Source: Helicobacter_F equorum (GTDB lineage Bacteria; Campylobacterota; Campylobacteria; Campylobacterales; Helicobacteraceae). Taken from it: a stretch of DNA of 64,000 nucleotides. This document shows, in pieces, positions 17,237 through 25,775 of the stretch; the stretch's first letter is position 1; each line of letters starts with the position of its first letter. The position numbers and the translations under genes were made by a program. The DNA is taken from positions 62,001-126,000 of the forward strand of contig NZ_JBHRZM010000004.1 of NCBI RefSeq assembly GCF_042649585.1. Reading direction: 5' to 3'. The notes below the pieces were generated by a model that searched no databases, was not told where the DNA came from, and saw only the letters and a program-made list of their open reading frames with translations.

Positions 17237-18540
17237 TGAAAAGTCTAAAAATTTTGCTATTAGGAGGTTTAATGAGTGCGATAAGCTATGCTGGAGCTAT
17301 ACCAAAGCATTATGAACAAACACTAGACAATGGATTGCAAGTTGTAGTCGTGCCATTGGCAAATCAAAGTAGCGTGGTAGAGATTGATGTGATTTATAAA
17401 GTTGGTAGTCGCAATGAGGTTATAGGTAAAAGTGGCATAGCCCATATGCTTGAGCATTTAAACTTCAAATCAACAAAAAACCTTAAAGCTGGTGAGTTCG
17501 ATGAAATTGTAAAAAAGTTTGGTGGCGTGGATAATGCTTTTACAAGCTTTGATTACACCAAATACTATATCAAAACCACAAACATAAATCTTGATAAGAG
17601 TTTAGGGCTTTTTGCCGAAGTCATGGAGAATCTAAGCCTTACAGATTCAGAGTTTCAGCCTGAACGTGATGTGGTAATGCAAGAGCGTTTATGGCGCACG
17701 GATAATAATCCTATGGGGCTTTTGTATTTCACATTTTTTAATACCGCATTCACAAAGCACTCTTATCATTGGACACCTATTGGTTTTAGTGATGACATAA
17801 AGAGCTGGAAATTAGAGGATATTAAAGCGTTTCATTCTTTGTATTACCAACCACAAAATGCAATCGTGCTTGTAGCAGGGGATATAGATCCACAAGTAGT
17901 TTTTGACTCGGCACAAAAGTATTTTGGCAAGATTGCTAATAAGACAGATTCTATCCCACAGGTGCAAGCAAAAGAACCAACACAAACAGAGCAAAAACGC
18001 GTAGCAATCACAAAAGATACCGAAATAGAATATTTAGCTATGGGCTATAAAATACCAAATTTTGCACACAAAGATCAAGTTGCACTAAGTGCCATTAGCA
18101 AGATTCTTAGTGGCGGTAAATCTAGCTTATTTGAGAGTGAGATTATTGATAAAAAACATCTTGCTTCTAGTATTTCAGCCTATAATATGGAACTCAAAGA
18201 TGATGGAATCTTTTTCATTATGGCACAAGCCCTCCCAAATGTCAAAGCACAGGCGATTGAAAAAGAAATTTATGCGATTTTAGATCGTATCAAAAAGGGA
18301 AAAATAAGCCATCAAGAACTTGAAAAGCTAAAAATTAACACTAAAGCAAGTTTTATTTATGGGTTTGAAGACGCTTCTTCGAGTGCATATGTGTTCGGGG
18401 ATTATCTAGCTAGAGGGGATTTAAGTCCATTATTTGCGTATGAAGAGGCTATTGAGAATCTAAGCATAGAACAACTTGCTAGTGTGGCAAGAAAGTATTT
18501 TGACAATAAACAATTAAGTGTTGTTATCTTGCACAAATAG
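17236..18540 (+). CDS. M16 family zinc peptidase
   Basis: A 434-residue peptidase with an N-terminal signal peptide (LLGGLMSAISYAGA), so it acts in the periplasm. The inverted zinc motif HxxEH is present as HMLEHLNFK, with a downstream Glu in the ERDVVMQER region. The C-terminal M16 half is inactive-type, as usual. The homologue in the same place in H. pylori (HP1012) was mis-named pqqE. It lies between pyrD (1-base overlap) and dapA. The substrate is unknown. Confidence 0.9.
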   Translation: MKSLKILLLGGLMSAISYAGAIPKHYEQTLDNGLQVVVVPLANQSSVVEIDVIYKVGSRNEVIGKSGIAHMLEHLNFKSTKNLKAGEFDEIVKKFGGVDNAFTSFDYTKYYIKTTNINLDKSLGLFAEVMENLSLTDSEFQPERDVVMQERLWRTDNNPMGLLYFTFFNTAFTKHSYHWTPIGFSDDIKSWKLEDIKAFHSLYYQPQNAIVLVAGDIDPQVVFDSAQKYFGKIANKTDSIPQVQAKEPTQTEQKRVAITKDTEIEYLAMGYKIPNFAHKDQVALSAISKILSGGKSSLFESEIIDKKHLASSISAYNMELKDDGIFFIMAQALPNVKAQAIEKEIYAILDRIKKGKISHQELEKLKINTKASFIYGFEDASSSAYVFGDYLARGDLSPLFAYEEAIENLSIEQLASVARKYFDNKQLSVVILHK

Positions 18541-18552
18541 AGGGGGGGTATC

Positions 18553-19449
18553 GTGGAAAGTAAGATAACACTTAGTGGGGCTATGAGTGCGCTTATTACA
18601 CCTTTTTACCAAGGTAAAATTGATTTTGGGACATATGAAAAACTTTTATTGCGGCAAATACATTATGGTATGGATGCTTGTGTGCCAGTGGGGACAACGG
18701 GTGAATCTGCTACATTAAATCACAAAGAACATATGGAATGTATCGAAGTGGCGGTAAATGTATGCAAAGGAAGCAATACTAAGGTACTTGCTGGCGCTGG
18801 TAGTAACTCGACACAAGAAGCTATAGAGCTTGCACAATTTGCGCAAAAATGCGGTGCAGATGCGATATTGTGTGTGAGTCCATATTATAATAAACCAAGT
18901 CAAGAAGGGTTGTATCAGCATTATAAAGCAGTGGCAGATTCTGTGCAAATCCCCCTTATGCTTTATAATGTCCCAGGACGCACAGGCGTAAGTATCCAAA
19001 CAGATACAGCTATAAGGCTTTTTGAAAATGTGCCAAATATTTTTGCGATTAAAGAAGCGGCAGGGTCAATGGAGCGTGTCATTGAGCTTGTGACAAATGC
19101 ACCAAAAATGGAGGTTTTTAGCGGTGATGATGCGATTAATTATCCCATCTTAGCTAATGGTGGAAAAGGTGTGATTTCTGTGGCGGGTAATCTTTTGCCA
19201 AAAGAAATTGCCAAACTCACACATCTAGCCCTCAATGGTGATATGAAACAAAGTCAAGAGATAAATAACAAACTCTATGCTATAAACAAAGTCCTTTTTT
19301 GTGAGAGTAATCCTATTCCAATTAAAGCAGCAATGTATATTAGTGGGCTTATACCAAGTTTGGAATACAGATTGCCATTACTTGCACCAAGTAAGGAAAA
19401 TATGATCAAAATAGAACAAGTCCTTCAAGACTATAAAGTCCTACCATAA
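18553..19449 (+). CDS. dapA: 4-hydroxy-tetrahydrodipicolinate synthase
   Basis: Condenses pyruvate with aspartate semialdehyde for lysine and peptidoglycan (DAP). It is a 298-residue TIM barrel. Signature GTTGESATLNHKEH is near residue 45, the catalytic Tyr is in LMLYNVPGRTG, and the Schiff-base Lys is in FAIKEAAGSME. The start codon is GTG at 18553, and the ribosome site sits in a G7 run (18542-18548). The order pyrD-M16-dapA matches H. pylori HP1011-HP1013. Confidence 0.95.
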   Translation: MESKITLSGAMSALITPFYQGKIDFGTYEKLLLRQIHYGMDACVPVGTTGESATLNHKEHMECIEVAVNVCKGSNTKVLAGAGSNSTQEAIELAQFAQKCGADAILCVSPYYNKPSQEGLYQHYKAVADSVQIPLMLYNVPGRTGVSIQTDTAIRLFENVPNIFAIKEAAGSMERVIELVTNAPKMEVFSGDDAINYPILANGGKGVISVAGNLLPKEIAKLTHLALNGDMKQSQEINNKLYAINKVLFCESNPIPIKAAMYISGLIPSLEYRLPLLAPSKENMIKIEQVLQDYKVLP

Positions 19450-19461
19450 AAAGGAGTATGC

Positions 19462-20064
19462 ATGAAATGGAATCGTTTTATTTGGCAATATCTTTTAGGA
19501 ACATTTGGTGCTGTGTGGCTTCTTGTCTCTTACACACCATATAATGATTTTGTGGCAAACTGCATACGCGGTGTGGGCATAGCACTTGTTATTGCGGGTG
19601 TTATCGGACGACTTTATGCCACAATATTTATTGGCGGTATGAAAAATGAGGGAGCCGATGGCAATAGCTTTATTGATTATGGTGCATATAGCCTTTGTCG
19701 CAATCCTTTGTATCTATTTTCTTTTATAGGGTTTCTTGGGATTTTGGCGCTTAAAGCACAGCTAATATTTATCATTCTTGGCGGAATCTTGTTTTTGTGG
19801 ATTTATCGTATGACTATTTTGGGTGAAGAAAACTTCCTATCTCAAAGATTCGGTGAAAAATATCAGCAATTTTTGCAAAATACTTCAAGATTTTTTCCTT
19901 CATTTGCACATTTCTCTTGTCCAGAAAAAATCGAAGTGCGCCCTAAGTTTTTTCACAAAGAATTGCGACGCACATTTAATTGGTTTATCGGTGTAGTGGC
20001 TATTTTAGTCATTGAAGTTTTACACAACTATGAGATATTACCAAATTTCTACATGATGTATTAG
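19462..20064 (+). CDS. isoprenylcysteine carboxyl methyltransferase-like membrane protein
   Basis: A 200-residue protein with about four membrane segments. The ICMT/PEMT-like signature is YSLCRNPLYLFSF, followed by EENFLSQRFGEKYQQFLQ, the conserved C-terminal SAM-binding part. It is a probable SAM-dependent methyltransferase acting on a lipid or small hydrophobic molecule; the substrate is unknown. It starts 12 bases after dapA and is probably in its operon. Confidence 0.8.
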   Translation: MKWNRFIWQYLLGTFGAVWLLVSYTPYNDFVANCIRGVGIALVIAGVIGRLYATIFIGGMKNEGADGNSFIDYGAYSLCRNPLYLFSFIGFLGILALKAQLIFIILGGILFLWIYRMTILGEENFLSQRFGEKYQQFLQNTSRFFPSFAHFSCPEKIEVRPKFFHKELRRTFNWFIGVVAILVIEVLHNYEILPNFYMMY

Positions 20065-20078
20065 TTTAAAGAAAAGTT

Positions 20079-20087
20079 TGCTAGAAT
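20079..20087 (+). promoter_or_regulatory. extended -10 promoter for fabL
   Basis: TGCTAGAAT, 33 bases before the first ATG of the enoyl reductase gene, in the short gap after the methyltransferase gene. Confidence 0.5.
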
Positions 20088-20119
20088 TTAGGGTTTTATA
20101 ACTTCAATAAACGAGGTAT

Positions 20120-20923
20120 ATGATGACAAATGAGCAAAATACTACAGAATTTATGAAAGGTAAAACGTTAGTTATCAGTGGTGCTACACGCGGTATAGGC
20201 AAGGCAATTTTGTATCGTTTTGCACAAAATGGCGTGAATGTGGCTTTTACCTACAACAAAAATGAAGAAGAGGCACAAAAAATCGCTCAAGATATAGAAT
20301 CTACCTACAAAGTGAAGGCGAGATTCTATCCTCTTAATGTTTTGGAGCCTGAGCAATATATAGAACTTTTTAGCAAAATCGATAACGATTTTGATCGCAT
20401 TGACTTTTTTATCTCAAATGCTATTATCTATGGAAAAAGCGTAGCAGGTGGTTTTGCACCATTTATGCGACTACGCCCAAAAGGTCTCAATAATATTTAT
20501 ACTGCTACCGTGCTTGCTTTTGTTGTGGGAGCGCAAGAGGCAGCAAAACGCATGAAAGAAGTTGGTGGTGGTGCGATCGTTTCTCTTAGCTCTACAGGGA
20601 ATCTTGTATATATGCCAAACTATGCAGGACATGGAAATTCTAAAAATGCAGTAGAGACAATGGTCAAATATGCTGCCACAGAATTAGGAGAATGGGGCAT
20701 ACGCGTTAATGCTGTAAGTGGAGGACCTATCGATACTGACGCATTAAGAGCATTTCCAGATTATGCAGAAGTGAAGGCAAAAGTTGAGGAACAATCCCCT
20801 CTTAATCGTATGGGAACGCCACAAGATTTGGCAGGAGCAACATTTTTCTTGTGTGATAACACACAAAGTGCGTGGCTTACAGGACAAACTATCATTATCG
20901 ATGGTGGCACAACCTTTAAGTAA
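20120..20923 (+). CDS. fabL: enoyl-[acyl-carrier-protein] reductase, FabL type (SDR)
   Basis: A 267-residue short-chain dehydrogenase with the cofactor motif GATRGIGKA. The active site reads Y-AGHGNS-K, that is Y-x6-K, the spacing of enoyl-ACP reductases rather than the Y-x3-K of ordinary SDRs. The following NAVSGGPIDTDALRAFPD closely resembles Bacillus FabL. It would catalyse the last reduction step of fatty-acid elongation. The H. pylori homologue in this position (HP1014) was first labelled a 7-alpha-hydroxysteroid dehydrogenase. ATG at 20120 and 20123 are both possible. Function is inferred from motif and resemblance. Confidence 0.8.
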   Translation: MMTNEQNTTEFMKGKTLVISGATRGIGKAILYRFAQNGVNVAFTYNKNEEEAQKIAQDIESTYKVKARFYPLNVLEPEQYIELFSKIDNDFDRIDFFISNAIIYGKSVAGGFAPFMRLRPKGLNNIYTATVLAFVVGAQEAAKRMKEVGGGAIVSLSSTGNLVYMPNYAGHGNSKNAVETMVKYAATELGEWGIRVNAVSGGPIDTDALRAFPDYAEVKAKVEEQSPLNRMGTPQDLAGATFFLCDNTQSAWLTGQTIIIDGGTTFK

Positions 20924-20955
20924 ATAACATAACAAACCCAAAGACAAGCAACAAA

Positions 20956-21855
20956 GTGTTCTTACAAAATCTACTTTACACTCCAAAATACGCGACGCTC
21001 ATCGCGACGCTTACTGCACTTTGTCTTGCCATAGGAAAACTCATAGTAGGGATCGTAAGTGGATCCATCGCGGTTTTAGCTAGTGCGATAGATTCACTGC
21101 TTGATGTGGGAATCTCTATTTTTAATTTTTTTGCTATCAAAAAATCCGAGCAACCTGCAGATGGTAAATTTAACTATGGGTTAGGAAAGCTAGAATTCCT
21201 AGCAGCCACATTTGAAGGCTTGATTATCGCATGTTCAGGAATGTATATTTTTTATACTTCTGTGCAAAAACTTATTTCCTCTCACGCGCTTGAGAGTTTG
21301 TATTCTTCTATAGGTATGATGATTGTCTCTTTTTGTGTAACATTCGCACTTGTATGGTTTCTCCAAAAAGTAGCCAAAAAAACAAATTCACAAGTTATCA
21401 AAGCCGATGTGATTCACTACAAAGTGGATTTGCTTAGCAATGGTGCGATTTTATGTTCTCTTGCAGTCATTGGTTTTAGCGGTTTTGAAAAACTTGATGC
21501 GATTTTGGGGATTATTATTGCGTTATATATTATGGTTTCTGCTTTTAAACTTATCAAGGAAAATGTTTTGTTATTGCTTGATAGGGCGATTGAACCACAT
21601 ATTTTTGCGCGTGTGCAAGAGATTTTAGGAGATTGCCCTATCACAAGCTATCACGCATTGCGTAGTCGTATCGTGGGAAATATTATTTTTATTAATGTGC
21701 ATTTAGTGTTTCACCCAGACATTACACTTATAGAGGCACATAAAATTTGTAATGATATAGAAAATCGCATTCGCGCAATTGACAAAAACTTGGTATGGGA
21801 AATTAATGCCCACCTTGACCCTTATGATGATTCAGAATTTGATGTGATTTTGTAG
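20956..21855 (+). CDS. cation diffusion facilitator transporter
   Basis: A 299-residue CDF metal-proton antiporter. Six membrane segments carry the metal-site motifs SAIDSLLDVGIS (D-x3-D) and ADVIHYKVDLLSN (H-x3-D). A cytoplasmic C-terminal domain contains FINVHLVFHPDITLIEAH. It probably exports Zn2+ or Fe2+, like FieF. It starts with GTG at 20956, 32 bases after fabL; the ribosome site is weak. Confidence 0.9.
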   Translation: MFLQNLLYTPKYATLIATLTALCLAIGKLIVGIVSGSIAVLASAIDSLLDVGISIFNFFAIKKSEQPADGKFNYGLGKLEFLAATFEGLIIACSGMYIFYTSVQKLISSHALESLYSSIGMMIVSFCVTFALVWFLQKVAKKTNSQVIKADVIHYKVDLLSNGAILCSLAVIGFSGFEKLDAILGIIIALYIMVSAFKLIKENVLLLLDRAIEPHIFARVQEILGDCPITSYHALRSRIVGNIIFINVHLVFHPDITLIEAHKICNDIENRIRAIDKNLVWEINAHLDPYDDSEFDVIL

Positions 21856-21867
21856 TAAGGATAATAT

Positions 21868-23589
21868 ATGGAATTTCTTGTTGATTTTTTAGAATCTAAC
21901 ACATTACAAAATTCAAAAATCTTCCCTCATCTTAAATGCGATGAGCAAGAAGCACAGATTCTCCAAAACCTTCTAAAAAATTATCTGTATGGTGATAATA
22001 TTTGCTCTGTGTCGCTATTTTTGAGTAAGTATTATGGCGAACAAGAATACAAAACACACTTTGAGCTTTTGCCAAAAATATATGATCTCATCGAAATGGG
22101 ATGGGTTACACAACTTAATTCAGATGATCCCAATAGTATGCCTATGCTTATGCTCGAACTATATAATGACCGCATTAGTCTTTCGTATAATTTTTTGCGA
22201 CTTTTAGAGGGATATTTTGATGACACTTTACCAGAAATTAGCGCATATACCAACGATTTGGAATATCTAAAAGATCAATTTAAACGTATAGATTTATTAC
22301 ACAAAACAAGTCGTATGCGTCAAGATTCTCTATCTTTATCCAAAAATTCCCTCAAGCTCCTTGAAGATAGAATCTCTGCAAGATTAAAACTTACCAAAAA
22401 ACAACTCTCTCTTATAAAATTTTTCAAAGCCCATAAATTAAACCAAAAAGAACAAATTATCTTTTTAGCTTTACTCAAAGAAGAGTATTCCCCAAGAAGT
22501 ATGCAAAATACGCGAGATGTAAATGCGCTTATGCACCTTATAAGTGATGATGAATATGAAAAAATGGCAAACCTTGAACTTCTTAGCGAAGATTCTAAAT
22601 TACTTTCAAAAGGCTTGGTGGATTATGATGAGTATCTTTCAGGATTTGGGAATATTGATAAATCTTTTTTTATCCCTAATGAAATTTTGCACACAATCAA
22701 TAACCCCACCAAAAAACCAAAACATACAAAAATCACTCTAGAATCTCTCATCAAGAATCAAGAAATTTTTGAACTCCTTGATCCAAAATCCACACTTGAT
22801 GAGGTAATCTTATCCCCGAACACAAAAGAAACCCTAAGGCATATCCTTGCACAAGTAGATTCTGTAGTTATTAATCGCTTAAAGCTGTGGGGTATCAAAG
22901 AAAGCAAAAATATTGAGGCTAAAATTTTATTTTTTGGACCTCCAGGCACTGGCAAAACGCTTAGTGCAATGGCATTGGCTAAAAGCCTAAAAAAAGAGGT
23001 ACTAAGTTTTGATTGCTCCAAGATTTTATCCGCATATGTTGGCGAGAGTGAAAAAAATGTACGCCTTATTTTTGATACTTACAAAGAGATGTGCAAAAAA
23101 GTCAAAAGTGAGCCTATTTTGTTTTTAGATGAAGCAGATCAATTTCTCTCATCAAGAGGTGGAGCACACACAAGCACGGATAAAATGCATAACCAAATGC
23201 AAAATATTTTTTTAGAACAAATTGAGCATTTTGAAGGAATCTTGATCGCAACAACTAATCTTTTAGAAAATTTTGATAGGGCATTTTCGCGGCGATTTAA
23301 CTACAAAATCGAATTTAAAAGACCAAACAAAGAGCAAAGGCGACAACTCTGGGATCATCTTTTGCCAACAAATATTACCTTAGATGGCACACGGGAGGCA
23401 TTTATTGCGAAACTTTGTGAATCTGATCTTAGTGGAGGGCAGATAAAGCTTGTCGTGCGAAATACTGCTTACAAAGTCGCTACAAGAGAAGATCCTATCT
23501 TTTGTATACAAGATTTTGAGGAAGAAATCAAAAAAGAGCTAAACGCAAATTTTGATAACCAAAAAAGTGTAGGTTTTAGAAGGGAGTAA
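21868..23589 (+). CDS. AAA family ATPase (CDC48-like)
   Basis: A 573-residue protein. The N-terminal ~300 residues are helical and not recognised; the C-terminal AAA module has Walker A FFGPPGTGKTLSAMA, Walker B PILFLDEADQF and arginine fingers in FDRAFSRRFNYKI. Campylobacter has a similar-sized protein (Cj0377). It probably remodels protein complexes; the target is unknown. It starts 12 bases after the CDF gene and overlaps hisA by one base (TAATG). Confidence 0.85.
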   Translation: MEFLVDFLESNTLQNSKIFPHLKCDEQEAQILQNLLKNYLYGDNICSVSLFLSKYYGEQEYKTHFELLPKIYDLIEMGWVTQLNSDDPNSMPMLMLELYNDRISLSYNFLRLLEGYFDDTLPEISAYTNDLEYLKDQFKRIDLLHKTSRMRQDSLSLSKNSLKLLEDRISARLKLTKKQLSLIKFFKAHKLNQKEQIIFLALLKEEYSPRSMQNTRDVNALMHLISDDEYEKMANLELLSEDSKLLSKGLVDYDEYLSGFGNIDKSFFIPNEILHTINNPTKKPKHTKITLESLIKNQEIFELLDPKSTLDEVILSPNTKETLRHILAQVDSVVINRLKLWGIKESKNIEAKILFFGPPGTGKTLSAMALAKSLKKEVLSFDCSKILSAYVGESEKNVRLIFDTYKEMCKKVKSEPILFLDEADQFLSSRGGAHTSTDKMHNQMQNIFLEQIEHFEGILIATTNLLENFDRAFSRRFNYKIEFKRPNKEQRRQLWDHLLPTNITLDGTREAFIAKLCESDLSGGQIKLVVRNTAYKVATREDPIFCIQDFEEEIKKELNANFDNQKSVGFRRE

Positions 23590-24299
23590 TGATGATAGAT
23601 ATTTATCCGGCTATTGATCTTAAAGATGGTAAGGCTGTGCGTCTATACAAAGGAGATATGCAAAGCGCAAAAGTCTATGGTGAAGCGCTAGAATTTGCTA
23701 AAGAAATCGAGGCAATGGGTGCAAAGTGGCTGCACATCGTAGATTTAAATGGCGCATTTGCTGGAGAGCCACGCAACAAAGAAGTTATTAAACAAATTCT
23801 CTCACACACATCACTAAAAATCGAGCTAGGTGGAGGGATTAGGACACAAGAAAATATCGCATACTATCAAGATTTAGGTGTAGAGAGGATTATTCTAGGA
23901 TCTATTGCACTACAAGATCCAGAGTTTGCACTCAAAATGGCACAACACTACAAAATTGCCATAGGAATTGATGCACGTAATGGCAAGGTAGCGACACAAG
24001 GTTGGGAAAAAGAGGAAAATATGGAAGCAAGTGTCTTTGCTTCATATTTCAAGGGAAGTAAAGTAGATGCTATCATTTGCACAGATATTAACCGCGATGG
24101 CGCTCTAAGTGGTGTAAATATAGAATTCACACAAAGTATCGCACAAGTTAGTGGCATTTATACAATTGCAAGTGGAGGATTCTCTGATGCCACAGAATTA
24201 GAGATTCTTAGTGCCAACCCTCATATAAATGGAGTTATCATAGGTAAAGCTTTTTATGAGCACAAAATAGATTTACAAAAGTATATGAAAAATACTTAG
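23589..24299 (+). CDS. hisA: phosphoribosylformimino-AICAR ribotide isomerase
   Basis: Histidine biosynthesis isomerase (ProFAR to PRFAR), 236 residues. The catalytic Asp is in IYPAIDLKDGKAVRLYKGD; the second Asp is in IICTDINRDGALSG. Phosphate loops are GGGIRTQEN and ASGGFSD. Two in-frame ATGs (23589, 23592) are possible; the first overlaps the upstream stop. The following gene, cheY, has its own leader. Confidence 0.95.
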   Translation: MMIDIYPAIDLKDGKAVRLYKGDMQSAKVYGEALEFAKEIEAMGAKWLHIVDLNGAFAGEPRNKEVIKQILSHTSLKIELGGGIRTQENIAYYQDLGVERIILGSIALQDPEFALKMAQHYKIAIGIDARNGKVATQGWEKEENMEASVFASYFKGSKVDAIICTDINRDGALSGVNIEFTQSIAQVSGIYTIASGGFSDATELEILSANPHINGVIIGKAFYEHKIDLQKYMKNT

Positions 24300-24350
24300 A
24301 TTAAAGCAAATCTCAAACTTTGTGTGCTAAGATTTGCGCAATTTTTCCGA

Positions 24351-24356
24351 TATAAC
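24351..24356 (+). promoter_or_regulatory. possible -10 element for cheY
   Basis: TATAAC 32 bases before the cheY GTG, in the gap after hisA. It has no TG extension and no convincing -35. Confidence 0.35.
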
Positions 24357-24387
24357 CCAAAATAAATCAATATTAAGGAGAGTAGCA

Positions 24388-24765
24388 GTGAAGTTACTTG
24401 TAGTCGATGATAGCTCAACAATGCGAAGAATCATAAAAAATACACTCCAGAGATTAGGCTATGAGGATATTTTGGAAGCTGAACACGGCGTGGAAGCGTG
24501 GAGTTTGCTTGATAGTGTAGAGGGTATCAATGTGCTTATTACGGACTGGAATATGCCCGAAATGAATGGACTTGATCTAGTCAAAAAAGTAAGAAGTGAT
24601 GATCGCTACAAAGATATTCCTATTATTATGGTTACCACAGAAGGTGGTAAAGCTGAAGTTATTACCGCACTCAAGGCTGGTGTGAATAATTATATCGTTA
24701 AGCCTTTTACTCCGCAAGTGCTTAAAGAAAAGCTTGAGGTAGTTTTGGGTGTGAATGAGGGCTAA
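24388..24765 (+). CDS. cheY: chemotaxis response regulator
   Basis: Single-domain receiver of 125 residues nearly identical in feel to H. pylori CheY1. It has acidic pocket VVDDSS, phospho-Asp in LITDWNMPEMNG, switch Thr in VTTEGGK and conserved Lys in IVKPFTPQ. Phosphorylated CheY binds the flagellar switch. The start is GTG 24388 after AAGGAGAG; upstream in-frame codons from 24334 are not family sequence. It heads the block cheY-prmA-ftsH-psd-like-pssA, conserved with HP1067-HP1071. Confidence 0.96.
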   Translation: MKLLVVDDSSTMRRIIKNTLQRLGYEDILEAEHGVEAWSLLDSVEGINVLITDWNMPEMNGLDLVKKVRSDDRYKDIPIIMVTTEGGKAEVITALKAGVNNYIVKPFTPQVLKEKLEVVLGVNEG

Positions 24766-24779
24766 ACTCCCATCTCCTA

Positions 24780-25763
24780 ATGCACGAAAAATACTTTCAA
24801 TATACTATTTATCCAAGTCAAGATGTAGAGATTTTTGCAGATTTCCTCTCTTGCTTTATTGCGACATACCTTCAAGATTCTGGTTTGTGTAGTATCGAAT
24901 ATATCCAAAACGATAGCATTTTTGATGAAAAGTTAGATTCTATGCAATGGCACACACTGCACACTACATATAGCACGCTTTTGCACTCCCCACAACAAAC
25001 AAAACTTATAGCACGTTTTCCGTTTGATGTGCGTGAAGAATTTGTAAAAAATTTGGCAGAGTTTTGCGAGATTCTTAGTCATAGGGTAGAATCTAGCATA
25101 GGCTGTGCTTACGCAATTACCCAAAAAGACAATCAAGATTGGATACAAGCCTATAAAGATTCTATTAAACCCATTGCATGTGGCAAGTTTTTTATCACAC
25201 CTTCTTGGGATCTTTCACACACTAGTTCACAGGATTCACAACAAGTACCTATCATTATAGATCCTGCTCTTGCCTTTGGATCAGGCCATCACGCAAGCAC
25301 GGCAATGTGTATTGAAATGCTAAGCACCCTTAACTTGCAGGGTAAAAAACTCCTTGATGTGGGTTGTGGAAGTGGTATATTATCTATAGTAGCCGCCAAA
25401 CTTGGTGCGGAAGTGTATGCGTGTGATACCGATCCCCTTAGCATTGTAGAAAGTCAAAAGAATTTTGCCAATAACGATGTATCTGTATGCAAAATTTGGG
25501 AAGGGAGTATAGGAAGCCTCAAAACAGATTTAACTTTTAATGTTATAGTGGCAAACATTTTAGCCTTTACCTTAAAGGTTCTTTACAAAGATTTTATGCA
25601 CAACCTCCATGATGGTGGGATTTTAATCCTTTCTGGGATTTTAGAAACCCACAAAGATGATGTGTTAGAAAGTTTTTTACAGGGTTTTAGGCTTATAGAA
25701 TCTTGTGTGCGTGATGAGTGGGTAGCCCTAAAACTCCAAAAATGCATACATGATAAATCTTAA
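24780..25763 (+). CDS. prmA: ribosomal protein L11 methyltransferase
   Basis: Class I SAM methyltransferase modifying ribosomal protein L11, 327 residues. Motif I is LLDVGCGSGILSI; the PrmA signature precedes it as DPALAFGSGHHAST; the catalytic-region motif VVANILA reads here as VIVANILAF. The N-terminal substrate domain is divergent, as in other Campylobacterota. It starts 14 bases after cheY. Confidence 0.93.
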   Translation: MHEKYFQYTIYPSQDVEIFADFLSCFIATYLQDSGLCSIEYIQNDSIFDEKLDSMQWHTLHTTYSTLLHSPQQTKLIARFPFDVREEFVKNLAEFCEILSHRVESSIGCAYAITQKDNQDWIQAYKDSIKPIACGKFFITPSWDLSHTSSQDSQQVPIIIDPALAFGSGHHASTAMCIEMLSTLNLQGKKLLDVGCGSGILSIVAAKLGAEVYACDTDPLSIVESQKNFANNDVSVCKIWEGSIGSLKTDLTFNVIVANILAFTLKVLYKDFMHNLHDGGILILSGILETHKDDVLESFLQGFRLIESCVRDEWVALKLQKCIHDKS

Positions 25764-25775
25764 GGAGTATAAACA

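Noticed and set aside
24334..24387. In-frame upstream extension of cheY
   Set aside because: CheY proteins begin at KLLVVDD; the extension covers the likely promoter, and AAGGAGAG sits right before GTG 24388.
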